From assembly GCF_021869535.1 (NCBI RefSeq), contig NW_026262690.1, positions 17,943,001 to 18,007,000 of the forward strand: a stretch of 64,000 bases of DNA. Direction: 5' to 3'. Below are positions 45,805 through 58,800 of this stretch, piece by piece. Position 1 is the first letter of the stretch; the number at the start of each line of letters is the position of its first letter. Below the pieces are notes generated by a model. The model was not told where the DNA came from, made no database searches, and was given only the letters and a program-made list of their open reading frames with translations. Position numbers and translations under genes: made by a program. Source of the DNA: Mytilus californianus (lineage: Eukaryota > Mollusca > Bivalvia > Mytilida > Mytilidae).

Positions 45805-46180
45805 TCATTTTCTATTTTAAAAATTTTATGATGTATTTATATGGGTAATTATGGTTGCAAACTCCATTGGAAATTTGAATTGAGATTATGACCATATCTT
45901 GAGGGAAAGATTTTTTTTAGGGGCGGGGATCAATTCGCAACAGCATAGTGTATTGCACAAAAGCAAAAAATTGATATAAATTCAAATCATATAACCAATT
46001 CTAAGTTCTTTGAAAACAGTTATTCTGTGTCAGAAACCTATTATGTGTCAAATATTTAATTACAATCCAAATTCAGACCTGTATCAAGCGCGAATATTGT
46101 GTCCATTTTTGCCCCAACTGTTCAGGGTTGGACCTCTGCGGTTGTATCCAGCTGCGCTGGGCAAAGCAATTTATTTTAAT
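45805..46180. repeat. Large inverted repeat, inner left arm
   Basis: This pairs inverted with 46985-47480: 'ggtaattatggttgcaaact', 'gattatgaccatatcttgag', 'gcacaaaagcaaaaaattga' and 'gttcagggttggacctctgc' recur on the other strand. It contains copy 2 of the 35.4-kb dispersed end. Confidence 0.75.
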
Positions 46181-46984
46181 TTTATAAAATCCTTGTTATT
46201 TTTTCATAGCTTTTGAAAGAAAAAAGGTGTCAATGTTAAATGTATGAAAAATCTAAAGAAAATTTTTCCCACCAAATTGTTAATGGCTTTAAATTTTTAA
46301 TCTCAAAAACAAGGACATGGACCAATAACTTTTTTCTGCTTTTAAGTTCCGTTATTTATATACTATCAGTTTATGACAGTCTTTTAAAAAGCTTGTTATT
46401 TTGAAACAGGGTTGTGAACATCCTTAAGTCATAGCTGACCAATTATTCATGAATTTTAATGCAATTTTCTTTGGAGATTATTGGCCCACGTATTGTTTTT
46501 TTTCCAAGATGAATAGAGAAAAAATTACCATGCAGATATGTTTCTTATAAGGTACTTGCCAAGATTTGTTACTCGGGTCATGGTGAATCTTATAGTGTTA
46601 TATGTCCACTTTTGATAAAAATAGAGATAGCTCTATATTTGATATCCAAGTGCAATGGTCTGTCTCCCTATACAACTATAATACAAGATTTCTACACTCT
46701 ACAAGTTTTTGATAGAAATACTGTTCCATCTCCACACTCCCAATTGATGATAATAGCTTATTCATCTAGTAAGTTATATCTCCACTATTTTTCAGGTATT
46801 TTTGCTGTAAAATAATTGTTATCAATATTATCTTAGTAGCGCTATGCTGAAATAGTTTTCATAGTTTGAACTCAGTCAATGAGTAAGTCCAGAATTGGGG
46901 ATACTACAGTTAAAAAGCCGTGGTCTATCTCCAATAATAAAATAAATGGATAAAATTCTATAAAACATTGTTTGTAGTGAAGTG
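46181..46984. other. Spacer of the large inverted repeat
   Basis: AT-rich. No gene or strong repeat is recognised; the short frame at 46612-46815 (+) has no features. Confidence 0.4.
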
Positions 46985-47965
46985 TTCCATATCCAAAAAA
47001 AATGCTTCGCTGAGCGCAGCTGGATACGACCGCAGAGGTCCAACCCTGAACAGTTGGGGCGAAAATGGACACAATATTCGTGCTTGATACAGGTCTGAAT
47101 TTGGATTGTAATTAAATATTTGACACATAATAGGTTTCTGACACAGAATAACTGTAGTCAAATAACTTACGATAGGTTATATGATTTGAATTTATATTCA
47201 ATTTTTTGCTTTTGTGCAATACAGTATGCTGTTGCGAATTGACCCCCCCCCCCTTTTTTTGAAGATTTTTTTTGTAATTTCTGAAATCTGAAATGAAAAA
47301 AAAATTGCCCCCCCCCCCCCCCACACACACAATTTCTTTTTTACCCCCCTCCCCTTTTCCAAAAAAAATTCTTTCCCTCAAGATATGGTCATAATCTCAA
47401 TTCAAATTTCTAATGGAGTTTGCAACCATAATTACCAATTCAAATACATCATAAAAGTCTTAAATAGATAATTTAAAAGCAGTGTAAGGGAACATTGTAC
47501 CACATTGTACAATTTTGTTTTTGGATTACCTCCCTTACACTGCTTTTAAATTGTCCATTAACCAGGAAACCCTTGTTTTTTCCCTTTTTTTGCCCCTAAT
47601 TCCTAAACGGTTTGAGCCATACCCCCCCCCCCCCCCCCCCAAAGCCAATCCTAACCATCCCTTTGTGGTATGGAAACTTGTGGTATAATTTCAGAGAGAT
47701 CCATACACTTAAACACAAGTTATTGTCTGGAAGTTACAAAAATGCTTATTTTGGCCCCTTTTTGGCCCTTAATTCCTTAACTTTTAGTACCATAACCCCC
47801 AAAATCAATCCCAACCTTCCTTTTGTGGTTTTGAACCTTATGGTAAAATTTCATAAAGATCCATTCACTTTAACTAAAGTTATTGTGCGAAAACCAATGT
47901 GTCTTCGGACGACGACGACGACGACGTCATACCAATATATGACCGCAAATTTTTTTTTGCGGCCG
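46985..47965. repeat. Large inverted repeat, right arm
   Basis: This is the inverted counterpart of 45805-46180 and 44423-44876, without the 0.9-kb insertion. It has its own small inverted repeat 'aatttaaaagcagtgtaagg' / 'ccttacactgcttttaaatt' (47471-47552) and three C tracts. The 147-codon plus frame at 47612-48055 crosses a C tract and the following SINE, and is not a gene. Confidence 0.7.
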
Positions 47966-47992
47966 CATAAAAAGGGGATGCTTTATTTATCT

Positions 47993-48216
47993 AAGTCGTG
48001 GTGGCCTAGTAGTCTATGTAGTCGAACTACTGCATCACTAGCCTGTCAACACTGAGGCTATGAGTATAAATCCCGCATGTGGCAGGTGTGCTACTGAGAC
48101 TCCAATCTTAATTGACTAGGATTGTCAGTTTCCTCCACTAGTACAAACTGACCGCCACGAAATAACACAATAGTGCTGAAAGTGGCTTTAAACACAAATA
48201 AATCAATCATTCAATT
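47993..48216 (+). mobile_element. tRNA-derived SINE (bivalve type)
   Basis: The head has an RNA polymerase III box A (tggcctagtag, 48002-48012) and a degenerate box B (gagtataaatccc, 48062-48074). The body ends 'ctgaaagtggctttaaacac' followed by an (AATC)n tail. The 'gctgaaagtggc.ttaaacac' tail is, from memory, a common molluscan SINE signature. Confidence 0.75.
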
Positions 48217-49556
48217 TATCTTAGTTGCTTGATTATTAAAAACAAAAATGAGCAAATAGTTAATCTGAATGTACATACATTCGATTCACACGACGATAAT
48301 TCTTCCAAGGGATCAAGAAGGAGGTCCTATTGTAAACATCTTCCTGCTAACCAAATGCTTTTATATTCTGGAACTACAACTCAAGGCATTCTGAGATTTA
48401 GAATCAAGCTTTTGTGAGCATATTTTAGTGATATGCAATTTTGGATATAATTTTTTGTTGGTTTCTCTTAATAAGAGCTTCAGAAATATTCTAACAGATG
48501 TTGCATTACTGCATTTTTCAACTTTATGGTATTGAAGGGCGAAAATTCCTAGTTTCACATGGTACATTAAATCATATTACATACTATGTGTAGCACTACT
48601 ATTTCAAGCTCAATTCTGTATCCTTTTTTGCTTTCATAAAAAATTATATGTTCCTTTTGAATCAACATATTACAGATGTATCATGTTGTGCTGAGTAGAA
48701 CCCTTTATCAAAATTATGATTGAAGACAAATTTTTGTCAATACAATAGTAGACTTTTGAATTCGTGCATGTTCCTGTAAATTTACGACGACAAAATGCTT
48801 ATATTATTTTTTTACAATAAGAACCAATTATTCGATGACGTCGTTTATGCAAATTGACCTCAGGTAACTAGGTGTAACTTATTCATCAAAAACAACTTCA
48901 GATTGGTGTATGCTTTTTAACTGTGCAACATTAGATCATGCAAACAGTTTAAATAATTATACTTTTTGTATCACCTAGAACCACTTTGCCTCAGATCATA
49001 ACTTCTATAAATCCGATACTTGCAGTGAAAAGTTGAAAGTAATATTACAAAATCTACCACAAGCCGAATTTACAATTTTGAGAATTCAAGGGCATAACTC
49101 TTGTAAGATTACAATGAATATCTAACTTGACCAGCATTTCATTGTTAGAAGTAATGTCTGAAGGTTCCATCAAGAAACCATTTTGACCATTATTAGATCA
49201 TTTGAGGGGCATAATTCTGGCACAATAACTTGGGCAACTGTGAAAATAAAAACAATATACAAATTTCAGATCGGCTTGTACTCAGAATTTGTCAAAACAA
49301 TGAAATCAAGTATCAAAGAAAATACAATATTTTCTCACTGAATGAAAATTGATACTCATGGAAAATAGAATTGAGTGTGAACTCACGAAAGGAAACCCCC
49401 TTACCCTGCAAATTCAATTATCTTCTCTTGAACATGTTAGGGGGTTATATCCCCAAGTAGTATTCTACAATTGTGTAAAGTTTCATCAATAATTGTTTAG
49501 GGTTTTAGACAAAGTAGCCCTCCCAAAAGACTAAATTTTACAACACTGAAGTAAAA
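48217..49556. other. Non-coding sequence with possible diverged relative of the 70-bp satellite
   Basis: No gene is recognised. 49062-49220 has 'gggcataactcttgtaag' and 'gggcataattctggcac'. 49445-49490 ('tatatccccaagtagtattc' then 'tacaattgtgtaaagtttca') resembles the satellite's 'acatcctcaggtaatattct' and 'acaactgtgcaact' segments. Confidence 0.4.
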
Positions 49557-49860
49557 CAGAGGTGAAAGATACCAAAGGGACATCAAAACTCATAAGTCAA
49601 AAATTAAACTGACAACGCCATGGCTAAAAAAGAAAAAGACCAACAGACAAACAACAGAACACAAAACACAACATAGAAAACTAAAGACTGATGAACCCCA
49701 CCAAAAACTGGGGTTGATCTCAGGTGCTCCAGAAGGGTAAGCAGATCTTGCTCCACGTGTCATGTTGCTCATGTTAGTTCAAACCCGGTAATAAGTCTAA
49801 TTCGGTAGGTCACATTCGGGGAAAAGGGATAGTAGTTACAACAAATGGGGGGAAAGGTAA
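49557..49860 (+). repeat. Dispersed mussel repeat ('gaggtgaaagataccaaagg'), best copy
   Basis: It starts 'cagaggtgaaagatacca', then 'aactgacaacgccatggc', 'ctgatgaaccccaccaaaaa' and 'ttgctccacgtgtcatgttg', and abuts the satellite array. Relatives lie at 20070 and 41282. Confidence 0.7.
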
Positions 49861-49879
49861 GTAAGTTTTGTATCTCCAC

Positions 49880-52800
49880 TTTAACATGAAGGACCAGGAT
49901 TATTTTCCTTTAGGCACATTCTCAGGTAATATTCTACAACTATGCAACTCTTAACATGAATGACCAGGATTATATTCCTTTAGGCACATCCTCAGGTAAT
50001 ATTCTACAACTGTGCAACTCTTAACATGAAGAACCAGGATTATATTCCTTTAGGACACATCCTCATTTAGTATTCTACAACTGAGTAACGTTTAACATGA
50101 AGAACCAGGATTATATTCCTTTAGGACACATCCTCATTTACTATTATACAACTGAGTAACGTTAAACATGAAGAACCAGGATTATATTCCTTTAGGACAC
50201 ATCCTCATTTAGTATTCTACAACTGAGTAACGTTTAACATGAAGGACCAGTATTATATTCCTTTAGGTACATCCTCATTTAGTATTCTTCAACTGAGTAA
50301 CGTTTAACATGAAGGACCAGGATTATATTCCTTTAGGACACATCCTCATTTAGTATTCTTCAACTTAGTAACGTTTAACATGAAGAACCAGGATTATATT
50401 CCTTTAGGACACATCCTCAGTTAGTATTCTACAACTGAGTAACGTTTAACATGAAGAACCAGGATTATATTCCTTTAGGACACATCCTCAGTTAGTATTC
50501 TTCAACTGAGTAACGTTTAACATGAAGAACCAGGATTATATTCCTTTTGGAGACATCCTCAGTTAGTATTCTTCAACTGAGTAACGTTTAACATGAAGAA
50601 CCAGGATTATATTCCTTTAGGCACATCTTCAGTTAGTATTCTTCAACTGAGTAACGTTTAACATGAAGAACCAGGATTATATTCCTTTAGGCACATCTTC
50701 AGTTAGTATTTTTCAACTGAGTAACGTTTAACATGAAGGACCAGGATTATATTCCTTTAGGACACATCCTCATTTAGTATTCTACAACTGAGTAACGTTT
50801 AACATGACGGACCAGTATTATATTCCTTTAGAACACATCCTCAGTTAGTATTCTTCAACTGAGTAACGTTTAACATGAAGAACCAGGATTATATTCCTTT
50901 AGGACACATCCTCAGTTAGTATTCTTCAACTGAGTAACGTTTAACATGAAGAACGAGGATTATATTCCTTTAGGCACATCTTCAGTTAGTATTTTTCAAC
51001 TGAGTAACGTTTAACATGAAGAACCAGGATTATATTCCTTTAGGACACATCCTCAGTTAGTATTCTTCAACTGAGTAACGTTTAACATGAAGGACCAGGA
51101 TTATATTCCTTTAGGTACATCCTCGGTTAGTATTCTTCAACTGAGTAACGTTTAACACGAAGAACAAGGATTACATTCCTTTAGGCACATCCTCAGGTAA
51201 TATTCTTCAAAATAGTAACGTTTAACATGAAGAACCAGGATTATATTCCTTTAGGCACATCTTCAGTTAGTATTTTTCAACTGAGTAACGTTTAACATGA
51301 AGAACCAGGATTATATTCCTTTAAATACATCCTCAGTTAGTATTCTTCAACTGAGTAACGTTTAACATGAAGAACCAGGATTATATTCCTTTAGGTACAT
51401 CCTCAGGTAGTATTCTTCAACTGAGTAACGTTTAACATGGAGAACCAGGATTATATTCCTTTAGGACACATCCTCAGTTAGTATTCTTCAACTGAGTAAC
51501 GTTTAACATAAAGAACCAGGATTATATTCCTTTAGGACACATCCTCATTTAGTATTCTTCAACTGAGTAACGTTTAACATGAAGGACCAGGATTATATTC
51601 CTTTAGGCACATCCTCAGTTAGTATTCTTCAACTGAGTAACGTTTAACATGAAGGACCAGGATTATATTCCTTTAGGCACATCCTCAGTTAGTATTCTTC
51701 AACTGAGTAACGTTTAACATGAAGGACCAGGATTATATTCCTTTAGGCACATCCTCATTTAGTATTCTTCAACTGAGTAACGTTTAACATGAAGAACCAG
51801 GATTATATTCCTTTAGGACACATCCTCAGTTAGTATTCTTCAACTGAGTAACGTTTAACATGAAGGACCAGGATTATATTCCTTTAGGCACATCCTCATT
51901 TAGTATTCTTCAACTGAGTAACGTTTAACATGAAGGACCAGGATTATATTCCTTTAGGACACATCCTCAGTTAGTATTCTTCAACTGAGTAACGTTTAAC
52001 ATGAAGGACCAGGATTATATTCCTTTAGGCACATCCTCATTTAGTATTCTTCAACTGAGTAACGTTTAACATGAAGGACCAGGATTATATTCCTTTAGGA
52101 CACATCCTCAGTTAGTATTCTTCAACTGAGTAACGTTTAACATGAAGGACCAGGATTATATTCCTTTAGGTACATCCTCAGGTAATATTCTTCAACTGTG
52201 CAACTCTTAACATGAAGAACCAGGATTATATTCCTTTAGGACACATCCTCAGTTAGTATTCTTCAACTGAGTAACGTTTAATATGAAGAACCAGGATAGT
52301 ATTCCTTTACGTACATCCTCAGTTAGTATTCTTCAGCTGAGTAACGTTAAACATGAAGGACCAGGATTATATTCCTTTAAGTACATCCTCAGTTAGTATT
52401 CTTCAACTGAGTAACGTTTAACATGAAGAACCAGGATTATATTCCTTTAGGTACATCCTCAGGTAGTATTCTTCAACTGAGTAACGTTTAACATGAAGAA
52501 CCAGGATTATATTCCTTTAGGACACATCTTCAGTTAGTATTCTTCAACTGAGTAACGTTTAACATGAAGGACCAGGATTATATTCCTTTAGGCATATCTT
52601 CAGTTAGTATTCTTCAACTGAGTAACGTTTAACACGAAGGACCAGGATTATATTCCTTTAGGCACATCCTCAGGTAATATTCTTCAACTGAGTAACGTTT
52701 AACATGAAGGACCAGGATTATATTCCTTTAGGCACATCCTCATTTAGTATTCTTCAACTGAGTAACGTTCAACATGAAGAACCAGGATTATATTCCTTTA

Positions 52801-55800
52801 GACACATCCTCAGTTAGTATTCTTCAACTGAGTAACGTTTAACATGAAGAACCAGGATTATATTCCTTTAGGCACATCCTCAGGTAATATTCTTCAACTG
52901 AGTAACGTTTAACATGAAGAACCAGGATTATATTCCTTTAGGCACATCCTCAGTTAGTATTCTTCAACTGAGTAACGTTTAACATGAAGAACCAGGATTA
53001 TATTCCTTTAGGCACATCTTCAGTTAGTATTTTTCAACTGAGTAACGTTTAACATGAAGGACCAGGATTATATTCCTTTAGGACACATCCTCATTTAGTA
53101 TTCTACAACTGAGTAACGTTTAACATGACGGACCAGTATTATATTCCTTTAGGACACATCCTCAGTTAGTATTCTTCAACTGAGTAACGTTTAACAAGAA
53201 GAACCAGGATTATATTCCTTTAGGACACATTCTCAGTTAGTATTCTTCAACTGAGTAATGTTTAACATGAAGAACCAGGATTATATTCCTTTAGGCACAT
53301 CTTCAGTTAGTATTTTTCAACTGAGTAACGTTTAACATGAAGAACCAGGATTATATTCCTTAAGGACACATCCTCAGTTAGTATTCTTCAACTGAGTAAC
53401 GTTTAACATGAAGGACCAGGATTATATTCCTTTAGGTACATCCTCGGTTAGTATTCTTCAACTGAGTAACGTTTAACACAAAGAACAAGGATTATATTCC
53501 TTTAGGCACATCCTCAGGTAATATTCTTCAAAATAGTAACGTTTAACATGAAAAACCAGGATTATATTCGTTAAGGACACATCCTCAGTTAGTATTCTAC
53601 AACTGAGTAACGTTTAACATGAAGAACCAGGATTACATTTCTTTAGTCACATCCTCAGTTAGTATTCTTCAACTGAGTAACGTTTAACATGAAGAACCAG
53701 GATTATATTCCTTTAGTCACATCCTCAGTTAGTATTCTTCAACTGAGTAACGTTTAACATGAAGGACAAGGATTATATTCCTTTAGGACACATCCTCAGT
53801 TAGTATTCTTCAACTGAGTAACGTTTAATATGAAGAACCAGGATTATATTCCTTTAGGCACCTCCTCAGTTAGTATTCTTCAGCTGAGTAACGTTAAACA
53901 TGAAGGACCAGGATTATATTCCTTTAAGTACATCCTCAGTTAGTATTCTTCAACTGAGTAACGTTTAACATGAAGAACCAGAATTATATTCCTTTAGGTA
54001 CATCCTCAGGTAGTATTCTTCAACTGAGTAACGTTTAACATGGAGAACCAGGATTATATTCCTTTAGGACACATCCTTAGTTAGTATTCTTCAACTGAGT
54101 AACGTTTAACATGAAGAACCAGGATTATATTCCTTTAGGCACATCCTCAGTTAGTATTCTTCAACTGAGTAACGTTTAACATGAAGAACCAGGATTATAT
54201 TCCTTTAGGCACATCTTCAGTTAGTATTTTTCAACTGAGTAACGTTTAACATGAAGGACCAGGATTATATTCCTTTAGGACACATCCTCATTTAGTATTC
54301 TACAACTGAGTAACGTTTAACATGACGGACCAGTATTATATTCCTTTAGGACACATCCTCAGTTAGTATTCTTCAACTGAGTAACGTTTAACAAGAAGAA
54401 CCAGGATTATATTCCTTTAGGACACATCCTCAGTTAGTATTCTTCAACTGAGTAATGTTTAACATGAAGAACCAGGATTATATTCCTTTAGGCACATCTT
54501 CAGTTAGTATTTTTCAATTGAGTAACGTTTAACATGAAGAACCAGGATTATATTCCTTAAGGACACATCCTCAGTTAGTATTCTTCAACTGAGTAACGTT
54601 TAACATGAAGGACCAGGATTATATTCCTTTAGGTACATCCTCGGTTAGTATTCTTCAACTGAGTAACGTTTAACACAAAGAACAAGGATTATATTCCTTT
54701 AGGCACATCCTCAGGTAATATTCTTCAAAATAGTAACGTTTAACATGAAGAACCAGGATTATATTCGTTAAGGACACATCCTCAGTTAGTATTCTACAAC
54801 TGAGTAACGTTTAACATGAAGAACCAGGATTACATTTCTTTAGTCACATCCTCAGTTAGTATTCTTCAACTGAGTAACGTTTAACATGAAGAACCAGGAT
54901 TATATTCCTTTAGTCACATCCTCAGTTAGTATTCTTCAACTGAGTAACGTTTAACATGAAGGACAAGGATTATATTCCTTTAGGACACATCCTCAGTTAG
55001 TATTCTTCAACTGAGTAACGTTTAATATGAAGAACCAGGATTATATTCCTTTAGGCACCTCCTCAGTTAGTATTCTTCAGCTGAGTAACGTTAAACATGA
55101 AGGACCAGGATTATATTCCTTTAAGTACATCCTCAGTTAGTATTCTTCAACTGAGTAACGTTTAACATGAAGAACCAGAATTATATTCCTTTAGGACACA
55201 TCCTTAGTTAGTATTCTTCAACTGAGTAACGTTTAACATGAAGAACCAGGATTATATTCCTTTAGGCACATCCTCAGTTAGTATTCTTCAACTGAGTAAC
55301 GTTTAACAAGAAGAACCAGGATTATATTCCTTTAGGACACATCCTCAGTTAGTATTCTTCAACTGAGTAATGTTTAACATGAAGAACCAGGATTGTATTC
55401 CTTTAGGCACATCTTCAGTTAGTATTTTTCAACTGAGTAACGTTTAACATGAAGAACCAGGATTATATTCCTTAAGGACACATCCTCAGTTAGTATTCTT
55501 CAACTGAGTAACGTTTAACATGAAGGACCAGGATTATATTCCTTTAGGTACATCCTCGGTTAGTATTCTTCAACTGAGTAACGTTTAACACAAAGAACAA
55601 GGATTATATTCCTTTAGGCACATCCTCAGGTAATATTCTTCAAAATAGTAACGTTTAACATGAAGAACCAGGATTATATTCGTTAAGGACACATCCTCAG
55701 TTAGTATTCTACAACTGAGTAACATTTAACATGAAGAACCAGGATTACATTTCTTTAGTCACATCCTCAGTTAGTATTCTTCAACTGAGTAACGTTTAAC

Positions 55801-58800
55801 ATGAAGAACCAGGATTATATTCCTTTAGTCACATCCTCAGTTAGTATTCTTCAACTGAGTAACGTTTAACATGAAGGACAAGGATTATATTCCTTTAGGA
55901 CACATCCTCAGTTAGTATTCTTCAACTGAGTAACGTTTAATATGAAGAACCAGGATTATATTCCTTTAGGCACCTCCTCAGTTAGTATTCTTCAGCTGAG
56001 TAACGTTAAACATGAAGGACCAGGATTATATTCCTTTAAGTACATCCTCAGTTAGTATTCTTCAACTGAGTAACGTTTAACATGAAGAACCAGAATTATA
56101 TTCCTTTAGGTACATCCTCAGGTAGTATTCTTCAACTGAGTAACGTTTAACATGGAGAACCAGGATTATATTCCTTTAGGACACATCCTTAGTTAGTATT
56201 CTTCAACTGAGTAACGTTTAACATGAAGAACCAGGATTATATTCCTTTAGGCACATCCTCAGTTAGTATTCTTCAACTGAGTAACGTTTAACAAGAAGAA
56301 CCAGGATTATATTCCTTTAGGACACATCCTCAGTTAGTATTCTTCAACTGAGTAATGTTTAACATGAAGAACCAGGATTATATTCCTTTAGGCACATCTT
56401 CAGTTAGTATTTTTCAACTGAGTAACGTTTAACATGAAGAACCAGGATTATATTCCTTAAGGACACATCCTCAGTTAGTATTCTTCAACTGAGTAACGTT
56501 TAACATAAAGGACCAGGATTATATTCCTTTAGGTACATCCTCGGTTAGTATTCTTCAACTGAGTAACGTTTAACACAAAGAACAAGGATTATATTCCTTT
56601 AGGCACATCCTCAGGTAATATTCTTCAAAATAGTAACGTTTAACATGAAGAACCAGGATTATATTCGTTAAGGACACATCCTCAGTTAGTATTCTACAAC
56701 TGAGTAACGTTTAACATGAAGAACCAGGATTACATTTCTTTAGTCACATCCTCAGTTAGTATTCTTCAACTGAGTAACGTTTAACATGAAGAACCAGGAT
56801 TATATTCCTTTAGTCACATCCTCAGTTAGTATTCTTCAACTGAGTAACGTTTAACATGAAGGACAAGGATTATATTCCTTTAGGACACATCCTCAGTTAG
56901 TATTCTTCAACTGAGTAACGTTTAATATGAAGAACCAGGATTATATTCCTTTAGGCACCTCCTCAGTTAGTATTCTTCAGCTGAGTAACGTTAAACATGA
57001 AGGACCAGGATTATATTCCTTTAAGTACATCCTCAGTTAGTATTCTTCAACTGAGTAACGTTTAACATGAAGAACCAGAATTATATTCCTTTAGGAGACA
57101 TCCTCAGTTAGTATTCTTCAACTGAGTAACGTTTAACATGAAGGACCAGGATTATATTCCTTAAGGCACATCCTCAGTTAGTATTCTTGAACTGAGTAAC
57201 GTTTAACATGAAGGACCAGGATTACATTCCTTTAGGCACATCCTCAGTTAGTATTCTTCAACTGAGTAACGTTTAACATGAAGGACCAGGATTACATTCC
57301 TTTAGGCACATCCTCATTTAGTATTCTTCAACTGAGTAACGTTTAACATGAAGGACCAGGATTATATTCCTTTAGGACACATCCTCAGTTAGTATTCTTC
57401 AACTGAGTAACGTTTAACACGAAGGACCAGGATTATATTTCTTTAGGCACATCCTCAGTTAGTATTCTTCAACTGAGTAACGTTAAACATGAAGGACCAG
57501 GATTATATTCCTTTAAGTACATCCTCAGTTAGTATTCTTCAACTGAGTAACGTTTAATATGAAGAACCAGGATTATATTCCTTTAGGCACCTCCTCAGTA
57601 AGTATTCTTCAGCTGAGTAACGTTAAACATGAAGGACCAGGATTATATTCCTTTAAGTACATCCTCAGTTAGTATTCTTCAACTGAGTAACGTTTAACAT
57701 GAAGGACCAGGATTATATTCCTTTAGGCACATCCTCAGTTAGTATTCTTCAACTGAGTAACGTTTAACATGAAGGACCAGGATTATATTCCTTTAGGCAC
57801 ATCCTCAGTTAGTATTCTTCAACTGAGTAACGTTTAACATGAAGACCAGGATTATATTCCTTTAGGCACATCCTCATTTAGTATTCTTCAACTGAGTAAC
57901 GTTTAACATGAAGGACCAGGATTATAATCTATAAGAACACATCCTCAGTTAGTATTCTTCAACTGAGTAAGTTTAACACGAAGGACCAGGATTATATTTC
58001 TTAAGGCACATCCTCAGTTAGTATTCTTCAACTGAGTAACGTTTAACATGAAGAACCAGAATTATATTCCTTTAGGTACATCCTCAGGTAGTATTCTTCA
58101 ACTGAGTAACGTTTAACATGAAGAACCAGGATTATATTCCTTAAGGACACATCCTCAGTTAGTATTCTTCAACTGAGTAACGTTTAACATGAAGGACCAG
58201 AATTATATTCCTTTAGGTACATCCTCGGTTAGTATTCTTCAACTGAGTAACGTTTAACACAAAGAACAAGGATTATATTCCTTAAGGCACATCCTCAGGT
58301 AATATTCTTCAAAATAGTAACGTTTAACATGAAGAACCAGGATTATATTCGTTAAGGACACATCCTCAGTTAGTATTCTACAACTGAGTAACGTTTAACA
58401 TGAAGAACCAGGATTACATTTCTTTAGTCACATCCTCAGTTAGTATTCTTCAACTGAGTAACGTTTAACATGAAGGACAAGGATTATATTCCTTTAGGAC
58501 ACATCCTCAGTTAGTATTCTTCAACTGAGTAACGTTTAATATGAAGAACCAGGATTATATTCCTTTAGGCACCTCCTCAGTTAGTATTCTTCAGCTGAGT
58601 AACGTTAAACATGAAGGACCAGGATTATATTCCTTTAAGTACATCCTCAGTTAGTATTCTTCAACTGAGTAACGTTTAACATGAAGAACCAGAATTATAT
58701 TCCTTTAGGTACATCCTCAGGTAGTATTCTTCAACTGAGTAACGTTTAACATGGAGAACCAGGATTATATTCCTTTAGGACACATCCTTAGTTAGTATTC

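Noticed and set aside
47612..48055. 147-codon plus-strand gene
   Set aside because: It starts in a C homopolymer and crosses the inverted-repeat arm into the SINE.
47993..48085. Functional tRNA gene
   Set aside because: Box B is degenerate, no cloverleaf with a proper anticodon arm can be drawn, and a SINE body and tail follow.
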